This document shows, one piece after another, positions 1-5,266 of a stretch of 7,988 bases of DNA. Origin of the DNA: Actinomycetota bacterium (lineage in GTDB: Bacteria > Actinomycetota > Humimicrobiia > Humimicrobiales > Humimicrobiaceae). The stretch covers positions 1 through 7,988 of the forward strand of contig JAGYMN010000053.1 of assembly GCA_018400395.1 (NCBI GenBank), given 5' to 3'. The position numbers and the translations under genes are program-made. The number at the start of each line of letters is the position of its first letter. Within the stretch, counting starts at the first letter, position 1. The notes beneath the pieces were generated by a model that did not search any database, was not told where the DNA came from, and saw nothing but the letters and a program-made list of their open reading frames with translations.

Positions 1-1
1 T

Positions 2-82
2 GTCATGCCCCTGTCAGAATTTAAGAAGGGGCTCGATCTTGTAATGGAGCATAAGATATATAAGGCTTTCTATGAACTCTAG
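2..82 (+). CDS. 3' end of an upstream gene, possibly a zinc-type medium-chain dehydrogenase (partial)
   Basis: An open frame enters from the left edge and stops at TAG (80-82), giving 26 residues that end in KIYKAFYEL. The pattern of a proline-leucine turn, an amphipathic helix (EFKKGLDLVMEHK) and a short hydrophobic strand at the very C-terminus resembles the last helix and strand of medium-chain zinc alcohol, sorbitol or threonine dehydrogenases. The match is short and rests on pattern alone, so the function is a guess. The frame being the true end of a gene is more likely, because its codon choice (ATA, AAG, CTT) resembles that of the downstream genes and no competing frame is convincing. 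It is on the same strand as obg but 123 bases away, so it probably belongs to a different transcription unit. Confidence 0.45.
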   Translation, partial: VMPLSEFKKGLDLVMEHKIYKAFYEL

Positions 83-166
83 TGCATATCTATTTATAGA
101 TTATATTTATCCGGCCGGAGTTTTTGATGTGTTATGTCAGCTTAGAAGTGTAAAAGCATATGTTAT

Positions 167-196
167 ATGATACATTAAACATATTATACATAATAT
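167..196 (+). promoter_or_regulatory. Candidate sigma-70-type promoter for obg, possibly giving a near-leaderless mRNA
   Basis: ATGATA (167-172, 4 of 6 to TTGACA) is followed after 18 bases by TAATAT (191-196), which keeps the key T, A and final T of a -10 box. A start site 7-10 bases downstream would fall at about 203-206, on or next to the obg ATG at 206. That would fit the absence of any Shine-Dalgarno sequence. The region is very AT-rich, so chance matches to promoter boxes are expected. This is an inference, not a firm call. Confidence 0.3.
181..196. repeat. Perfect 7-bp inverted repeat (ATATTAT-AC-ATAATAT) just before obg
   Basis: Positions 181-187 and 190-196 are exact reverse complements with a 2-base spacer, and the right arm contains the proposed -10 box. 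A wider pair, GTTATAT (162-168) and ATATAAC (195-201), is also present. It could be an operator for a dimeric regulator or simply a by-product of AT-rich sequence. The arms are read directly from the bases; a function is not shown. Confidence 0.4.
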
Positions 197-205
197 ATAA
201 CTTAA

Positions 206-1519
206 ATGGCTGTATTCTTAGATGAGGCAAAAATAAATGCTAAAGCCGGAAACGGCGGAAACGGCGCAGTGGCATTTTTCAGGCTTAAGGGCAGGGGAAA
301 GAAAAAACCTTCAGGCGGAAACGGCGGAAGGGGAGGAGATGTGATACTGAAGGCCACAGCCAATAAGACCACCCTTTATGGATTTAGAAAGAAGGTCCAT
401 TTCAGGGCAGAAAATGGGGAATCAGGGTCTGAAAAAAACAAAAGCGGAAGTGACGGCAACAACCTTTTGATATATGTGCCCGTAGGGACTATCGTAAGAG
501 ACGATAGCAATAGAATACTGGCGGACCTTTCAGAAGAAGGGGAAGAAGTAACTGTGGCGAGAGGCGGGATCGGAGGAAGGGGCAATGCTTCATTCGTATC
601 CCAGGAAAGAAGGTTCCCTTCTTTCTGTGAAAAAGGCGAGCCCACTGAAGAAAGATGGATAAATCTTGAGCTAAGGCTGCTGGCAGATGTCGGTCTGGTA
701 GGGTTTCCGAATGCGGGAAAATCAACAATAATATCCAGGATCTCTGCAGCAAAACCAAAAATTGCGGATTATCCCTTTACAACTCTTATACCTCACCTGG
801 GGGTTGTTGCATTTGATGATGAAAATTTTGTGGTGGCTGATATACCCGGAATAATAGAGGGCGCGCATAAGAACAGCGGGCTGGGATACAGGTTTCTCAG
901 GCACATTACCCGCTCCTTTGTTCTGGCAATGATTCTGGACGGAGAGAGGCTCATAGGACCTGACGGGGAAGAATCACTGGTTGAATCATATAATATTTTA
1001 AGAAGGGAATTAAAATTATATAATATTGAAGTTTATAAAAAGGATTATATTATTGTAATAAATAAAATAGATCTTTTAACTGACAGGGGCATACTGGAGA
1101 AAGCTTCGGCAGGCCTTTCAAAAAACGGCATGAAAGTAATTCCTGTATCAGCTGTTACAGGAGAAGGGATTGGCACCCTTGTTGCCTGTCTTTCCGGCAA
1201 GATAAGGGAAAACAGGGAAAGGCTTTCAGCAGAAGGCTCTAAAGGAAAAGACAAAAAGAAGAAAAGGATCTACGGGTTATCTGCCGGGGAGGAAGAAGAC
1301 CGTAAAATAGTTATAAAAAAGAGCCCCGGGGGCTTCATAATCAATAACAGGGAACTCGAGAGGATTGTGGCTATGACCGATCTTAAAAATGAAGAAGCCC
1401 TTGATTATCTAAAACAAAGGCTTAAAAAAATGAAGATAGGGGAGAAGCTTTCCAGTCTTGGAATAAAAGAGGGCAGCACGGTGATTATTGGAAGTCTGGT
1501 ATTTGAACTGGTCGAATAG
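206..1519 (+). CDS. obg: Obg/CgtA ribosome-assembly GTPase
   Basis: This is the 437-residue Obg GTPase, which binds the 50S ribosomal subunit and, by family knowledge, couples GTP/ppGpp levels to ribosome maturation and stress responses. The glycine-rich Obg fold covers about residues 1-157, with repeated GNGG/GGRGG turns. The G domain follows: G1 GFPNAGKST (166-174), switch I YPFTT (189-193), G3 DIPG (212-215), G4 NKID (286-289) and G5 SAVTG (315-319). After a lysine-rich linker (about 344-353) comes a complete OCT domain (about 366-437) ending in GSLVFELVE. Length is close to that of Bacillus Obg. The ATG at 206 places the family N-terminus (FLDEAKINAKAGNGGNG) correctly, yet no Shine-Dalgarno sequence precedes it. 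The usual upstream partners rplU and rpmA are not next to it here. All key GTPase motifs are intact, so it should be active. Confidence 0.97.
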   Translation: MAVFLDEAKINAKAGNGGNGAVAFFRLKGRGKKKPSGGNGGRGGDVILKATANKTTLYGFRKKVHFRAENGESGSEKNKSGSDGNNLLIYVPVGTIVRDDSNRILADLSEEGEEVTVARGGIGGRGNASFVSQERRFPSFCEKGEPTEERWINLELRLLADVGLVGFPNAGKSTIISRISAAKPKIADYPFTTLIPHLGVVAFDDENFVVADIPGIIEGAHKNSGLGYRFLRHITRSFVLAMILDGERLIGPDGEESLVESYNILRRELKLYNIEVYKKDYIIVINKIDLLTDRGILEKASAGLSKNGMKVIPVSAVTGEGIGTLVACLSGKIRENRERLSAEGSKGKDKKKKRIYGLSAGEEEDRKIVIKKSPGGFIINNRELERIVAMTDLKNEEALDYLKQRLKKMKIGEKLSSLGIKEGSTVIIGSLVFELVE

Positions 1520-1569
1520 CAATAGAGTTACTCCGGTATCCGGGTATTTAAAAAATTTTGCCGGTAATG

Positions 1570-1583
1570 ATTATTTAAATAAT
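1570..1583. repeat. Perfect 14-bp AT palindrome (ATTATTTAAATAAT) before proB
   Basis: The 14 bases read identically on both strands and end 2 bases before the proB ATG at 1586, where a Shine-Dalgarno sequence would normally lie. It may be an operator or part of a promoter, or a chance product of AT-rich sequence. The rest of the 66-base obg-proB gap shows only a short CCGG-TAT-CCGG repeat (1533-1543) and no convincing terminator, T-box or riboswitch. Confidence 0.4.
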
Positions 1584-1585
1584 TT

Positions 1586-2737
1586 ATGAAAAGAAGAGAA
1601 GAATATCTAAAAGATATCAGAAGGGTTGTTATAAAAGTTGGCTCCAGTTCCCTGACCTCTTACGGCAAAGGGGGTCTCGACCTTGAAAATATGTCCTGCC
1701 TTGTAAGGGAGATAAAGAAAATAATTGGCAGGGGTCTTGATGTGATCCTGGTGTCGAGCGGTGCCATGGCAGCTGGCCTTGAATATCTGAACATTAAAAA
1801 ACCTCCAAAAGAAATTTCTGATATATCCGCACTTCAGGCAGCTTCAGCCGTAGGACAGGTTGAACTTATGAAGGCATACAGGGATATTTTTTCAGAATAC
1901 GGCATAAAAGTTGGGCAGATACTTCTTACTCATGAAGATACGACAAGAAGGGAACAGTATCTTAACATTAGAAGGACAATAAAAAATCTTCTCGGGCTTT
2001 GTGTCATACCCATAATTAATGAAAATGACAGTGTTGCCGTGGATGAGATAAAATTTGGGGACAATGACGAGCTCGGAGCGATGACTGCGGTACTCTCAGA
2101 TGCAGATCTTCTTGTAATACTTTCGGATATTGAGGGAATGTACGATGTGGATCCCCGGTTTAAGAAAGATGCAAAGATGATAAGTTTTATAGAAAAAATA
2201 GATCCGGAAATAGAAAAATCTGCAGGAGGCATAGGTTCTTCATACGGAATAGGGGGGATGTTTTCCAAGGTTAAGGCGGCAAAGATATGTGCATTTTCGG
2301 GTATAGCGATGGTAATTGCCAGCAGCAGAAAGGAAAATGTATTAATTGATATAATAGATGGAAGAGATATAGGTACGTTCTTCAAGCCCCAGACTTCAAA
2401 AAAAGTTAAAAGCATAAAGAAATGGATTGCCTTTGGGGTCAGGGCCAGGGGGGCGATAATTGTTGACAGGGGCGCGCAGGAAGCTGTTATAAAAAGGGGC
2501 AAAAGCGTATTGCCTGTGGGAGTAACAGGCATTAAAGGCAGATTCAACAGGGGGGATACGCTCAAGGTGCTGTCGGCTGATAATATTCTTATAGCCAAGG
2601 GGATCAGCAATTTCTCAAGCGAAGAAATAAAAAAAATAATGGGCAAAAATGCCAGGGAGATACTCCCGGATTTTGGGGAGGATATGTGCAGGGAAGTAAT
2701 ACACAGGGATTGTCTTGTAGTATTCGGCCCCGAGTAA
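1586..2737 (+). CDS. proB: Glutamate 5-kinase with C-terminal PUA domain
   Basis: ProB phosphorylates L-glutamate with ATP to gamma-glutamyl phosphate, the first and normally proline-inhibited step of proline synthesis in the cytoplasm. The amino-acid kinase domain spans about residues 11-265. It shows the phosphate-binding VIKVGSSSL (15-23), SSGA (57-60), the substrate motif NENDSVAVDEIKFGDND (145-161), and GIGGMFSKVKAA (221-232), the usual GGM-x-TK-x-AA segment. A PUA domain follows at about 285-355, and the chain ends with the family signature EVIHRDCLVV (370-379). The length of 383 residues is that of the long, PUA-bearing bacterial form. The ATG at 1586 is preceded by an AT palindrome rather than a Shine-Dalgarno sequence. 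The stop is doubled (TAA TAG). proA follows after 28 bases, so the two pathway steps are almost certainly co-transcribed. Confidence 0.96.
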   Translation: MKRREEYLKDIRRVVIKVGSSSLTSYGKGGLDLENMSCLVREIKKIIGRGLDVILVSSGAMAAGLEYLNIKKPPKEISDISALQAASAVGQVELMKAYRDIFSEYGIKVGQILLTHEDTTRREQYLNIRRTIKNLLGLCVIPIINENDSVAVDEIKFGDNDELGAMTAVLSDADLLVILSDIEGMYDVDPRFKKDAKMISFIEKIDPEIEKSAGGIGSSYGIGGMFSKVKAAKICAFSGIAMVIASSRKENVLIDIIDGRDIGTFFKPQTSKKVKSIKKWIAFGVRARGAIIVDRGAQEAVIKRGKSVLPVGVTGIKGRFNRGDTLKVLSADNILIAKGISNFSSEEIKKIMGKNAREILPDFGEDMCREVIHRDCLVVFGPE

Positions 2738-2756
2738 TAGTATATTAATATTTAAC

Positions 2757-2762
2757 AGGAGG
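2757..2762 (+). promoter_or_regulatory. Strong ribosome binding site of proA (AGGAGG)
   Basis: AGGAGG is a full match to the anti-Shine-Dalgarno core. It ends only 3 bases before the ATG at 2766, which is shorter than the usual 5-9 bases. It fixes the proA start and contrasts with the missing sites before obg, proB and nadD. Confidence 0.8.
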
Positions 2763-2765
2763 AAA

Positions 2766-4022
2766 ATGGATCAGGTAACTGAAATAGCAAAAAAAGCAAA
2801 AGCGGCAGCTGTAAGTATAGCAGCAGCACCAACAGCATTAAAAAATAGTATTTTGAAAGATATATCAGAATCCCTGGTAGTAAATATTGCTGAAGTAATA
2901 AGTGAGAATAAAAAAGATATAGCCAGGTGCAGAAAAGAGGGCATATCGGAAAGCCTTCTGGACAGGCTGGTCCTTGACGGGGACAGGATTAAAAGTATAG
3001 CCGCCAGTATCGATAAGGTCATAAAGTCAAATGACCCTGTGGGTGAAGTCATATTCGGCTATAATCTTCCCAATGGTCTTGTACTCAAAAATATTAGGGT
3101 ACCCCTGGGGGTTGTGGGTATAATATATGAAGCCAGGCCCAACGTCACAGTAGATGCTTCAGTGCTATGCCTTAAGGCAGGAAACTGCATAATCTTAAGG
3201 GGCAGCTCGCATGCCCTTAATACCAACATCATGCTGGTCGGAATAATGAGGGAATCACTCAGGCGCAACGGGATGCCGGAGGATGTAATACAGATAATAC
3301 CGTCGGCTGACAGGAAGCATGCTGTAAGCCTTATGCAGATGAGGGAATATGTGGATGTACTTATACCAAGGGGCGGAGCAGAACTGATAAAAAGCGTGGT
3401 AGAAAATTCAAGGGTCCCGGTAATAGAAACCGGCATAGGAAACTGCCACATATACGTGGACAGCTATCTTGACGGTATAGCCAGAGAGACCATTTCAAAA
3501 ATTGTGGTGAATGCAAAGACGCAGAGGCCGAGCGTATGCAATGCAGCTGAAAAGCTTCTTGTACACAGCGGGGTAGCCGCTGAGATACTTCCGGCTGTGC
3601 TGAAAGCTCTTGAAGAAAAAGGTGTGGAAATAATCGGGGACGGAAGGTCGGAAGCTATATATAAGGGGATAAAACCCGCAGCCCTACAGGATTGGTATAG
3701 AGAGTTTTTGGACCTTAAGATAGCGGTAAAAATAGTTGACAGTATTGATGAAGCTGTCCTGCATATAAACAGGTACGGTTCACATCATACGGAGTCAATA
3801 ATCACTTCAAGCTATAGTAATGCCAATTACTTTACTTCTGCCGTGGACTCGTCAACAACTTTTGTAAATGCCTCAACCAGGTTTACGGATGGGGAGGAGT
3901 TCGGCATGGGTGCAGAGATGGGGATAAGTACACAGAAGCTTCACTGGAGAGGCCCTATGGGAGCAGGCCAGATGACGACAAATAAATTTGTTGTAATGGG
4001 GCAGGGACAGGTAAGGCCGTAA
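2766..4022 (+). CDS. proA: Glutamate-5-semialdehyde dehydrogenase (gamma-glutamyl phosphate reductase)
   Basis: ProA reduces gamma-glutamyl phosphate with NADPH to glutamate-5-semialdehyde, which cyclises on the way to proline; it uses the ProB product directly. The 418-residue chain is full length for the family and has the aldehyde-dehydrogenase fold. Visible motifs are VPLGVVGIIYEARPNVTVDA (112-131), the cofactor-region LKAGNCIILRGSSHA (136-150), PRGGAELI (201-208), the catalytic cysteine Cys258 in KTQRPSVCNAAEKLL (251-265), and the C-terminal LHWRGPMGAGQMTTNKFVV (392-410). In that last segment the family commonly has GLEELT where GAGQMT stands here, a mild divergence. The start is set by the AGGAGG site just upstream. 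proC is not in this window. nadD begins 26 bases after the stop. Confidence 0.97.
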   Translation: MDQVTEIAKKAKAAAVSIAAAPTALKNSILKDISESLVVNIAEVISENKKDIARCRKEGISESLLDRLVLDGDRIKSIAASIDKVIKSNDPVGEVIFGYNLPNGLVLKNIRVPLGVVGIIYEARPNVTVDASVLCLKAGNCIILRGSSHALNTNIMLVGIMRESLRRNGMPEDVIQIIPSADRKHAVSLMQMREYVDVLIPRGGAELIKSVVENSRVPVIETGIGNCHIYVDSYLDGIARETISKIVVNAKTQRPSVCNAAEKLLVHSGVAAEILPAVLKALEEKGVEIIGDGRSEAIYKGIKPAALQDWYREFLDLKIAVKIVDSIDEAVLHINRYGSHHTESIITSSYSNANYFTSAVDSSTTFVNASTRFTDGEEFGMGAEMGISTQKLHWRGPMGAGQMTTNKFVVMGQGQVRP

Positions 4023-4048
4023 AGATTTATTTTTAAGAAATATAAAAT

Positions 4049-4675
4049 ATGGAAAATAATAAAATAGGCATAATGGGCGGGACATTCAATCCCATACATC
4101 ACGGGCACCTTGTCACTGCCCAGGAAGCCCTGGACCAGTTTGGTCTTACCAGGGTGATATTCATACCCACCGGGGATCCGCCGCATAAAATAGAAGACCT
4201 TCTTGCAGATGCAGAGGACCGTTATCTTATGACCGAAATCGCGACTTCCTCAAACAACAATTTTTTTGTGTCAAGAATAGAAATCGACCGTAAGGGGAAA
4301 TCCTATACCATAGATACCGTAAAAGAGCTAAGGCAGATATACGGAATGGAGATGGAACTATTTTTCATAACAGGCGCAGATGCAATCCTTGAAATACTTT
4401 CCTGGAAAGATACAGATGAGATAGTGGCTCTTGCAAAATTCATTGCAGCTACCAGGCCCGGATATGATATATCAAAGATAAAGAGTCTTAAATCAACTCT
4501 TTTCAGATCCAGGGAGGAAGCTGATAAGAAAATATTTTTAATGGAAATACCTGCTCTGGCAATTTCATCGACAGATATAAGAAAAAGAATAAAGAACTGC
4601 AGGTCTATAAATTATCTTGTCCCCGAAGGAGTAAACAACTATATTCTCAAACATGGACTTTATAAAAAAACTTGA
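4049..4675 (+). CDS. nadD: Nicotinate-nucleotide adenylyltransferase
   Basis: NadD joins nicotinate mononucleotide and ATP to form nicotinate adenine dinucleotide, the penultimate step of bacterial NAD synthesis in the cytoplasm. The 208-residue protein starts with the nucleotidyltransferase signature GGTFNPIHHGHL (10-21), containing the catalytic HxGH. It also has the substrate-loop segment PTGDPPHK (40-47), SYTIDTV (85-91), and the C-terminal ISSTDIR (172-178) that contacts ATP in this superfamily. The ATG at 4049 is the only sensible start for the first strand (KIGIMGGTF), yet the 26-base gap after proA is A/T-rich and holds no Shine-Dalgarno sequence. The 3' end overlaps yqeK by 23 bases. 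This nadD-yqeK-rsfS grouping is common in Gram-positive bacteria. Confidence 0.96.
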   Translation: MENNKIGIMGGTFNPIHHGHLVTAQEALDQFGLTRVIFIPTGDPPHKIEDLLADAEDRYLMTEIATSSNNNFFVSRIEIDRKGKSYTIDTVKELRQIYGMEMELFFITGADAILEILSWKDTDEIVALAKFIAATRPGYDISKIKSLKSTLFRSREEADKKIFLMEIPALAISSTDIRKRIKNCRSINYLVPEGVNNYILKHGLYKKT

Positions 4676-5264
4676 TCTTGGTGAAGATAAGAAAAAGTAT
4701 CTTTTGGATCTGGTCAGGAAGTTAGAAAAGATAATGGAGCCGGAACTGTTTGCTCATTCCGTAAATACCATGGAGTTTGCTGTGGAGATGGCTGTGTCAC
4801 ATAAAGAAGTGGAAAATCTTTTTGAACTCTGTGTCTCATCTGCTGTCCATGATTATGGTAAGGTCTTTAATACAGAAGAACTTACCCGGCTGGCAAGAAT
4901 TCACTCACCTGGACTGAGTGAATTCGAACTCGGCTTAAAGCCGCTTCTGCATAGCTTTGTGGGAGATTTTTTGGTCTCAAGGGATTTTGGAATAAATAAT
5001 AAGAGGATACTGCGTGCGGTAAAATACCATACCATAGGCTCCCGTGATATGTCTGTTGAGGAAAAGATATTATTTATAGCAGACAAGGTAGAGAAGGGAA
5101 GAAAATATGAGAAGGTGGGGAAGCTTAGAAGTCTGGCTGTAAAGGACATAAATTTATGCTTAATAGAAGTTTATAAAAATACTATAATATATGTAATAAA
5201 TAAAAATAGTTTCCTGCATCCTGATACCAGCAGGATATGGAATAATATTTGTGGAGGTAATTGA
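4653..5264 (+). CDS. yqeK: YqeK-type HD-domain hydrolase, probable Ap4A hydrolase
   Basis: This is a 203-residue HD-superfamily phosphohydrolase of the YqeK family. Family members split diadenosine tetraphosphate symmetrically to two ADP and so clear a stress nucleotide; that activity is inferred from homology. The metal ligands are all visible: His35 (in LFAHSVNT), His66-Asp67 (AVHDYGK), His100 (LLHSFVGD), His126 (KYHTIGSRDMS) and Asp144 (ILFIADKVEKGR, family form AD-x-IE-x-GR). The ATG at 4653 lies inside the end of nadD, so the genes overlap by 23 bases in different frames. The only purine-rich run upstream (AAGGAG, about 24 bases away) is too distant to act as a normal binding site, so translation is probably coupled to nadD. 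The C-terminal part is less conserved. Confidence in the family is high and in the exact start moderate. Confidence 0.9.
   Translation: MDFIKKLDLGEDKKKYLLDLVRKLEKIMEPELFAHSVNTMEFAVEMAVSHKEVENLFELCVSSAVHDYGKVFNTEELTRLARIHSPGLSEFELGLKPLLHSFVGDFLVSRDFGINNKRILRAVKYHTIGSRDMSVEEKILFIADKVEKGRKYEKVGKLRSLAVKDINLCLIEVYKNTIIYVINKNSFLHPDTSRIWNNICGGN
5253..5258 (+). promoter_or_regulatory. Ribosome binding site deciding the LCP gene start (GGAGGT)
   Basis: GGAGGT lies 8 bases before ATG 5267 but only 2 bases before the in-frame TTG at 5261. The normal spacing therefore supports ATG 5267 as the true start. The site sits inside the last codons of yqeK. Confidence 0.8.
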
Positions 5265-5266
5265 TT

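Noticed and set aside
110..125. TCCGGCCGGA palindrome followed by G and TTTTT, resembling a terminator for the upstream gene.
   Set aside because: Allowing a 4-base loop leaves only a 3-bp stem, too weak for an intrinsic terminator.
245..340. Short repeated GGCGGAAACGGCGG sequences at the start of obg.
   Set aside because: They encode the normal glycine-rich turns of the Obg N-terminal fold and are not a separate repeat element.
1001..1080. Promoter-like AT-rich patch (TATAATATT, TATATTATTG) inside obg.
   Set aside because: It encodes the conserved stretch leading to the NKID motif of Obg; the AT richness follows from Ile, Tyr, Lys and Asn codons.
1533..1560. CCGG-TAT-CCGG with following A and T runs between obg and proB, as a terminator.
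   Set aside because: A 4-bp stem with a 3-base loop and no proper T tract after it; not convincing.
1930..2646. A 238-residue open frame on the minus strand.
   Set aside because: It lies wholly inside proB, has a low-complexity Ile/Ser/Leu-rich product with no recognisable domain, and arises from the codon pattern of the sense gene.
3059..3451. A 130-residue minus-strand open frame inside proA.
   Set aside because: The sense strand encodes highly conserved ProA motifs here, and the antisense product shows no domain or plausible ribosome binding site.
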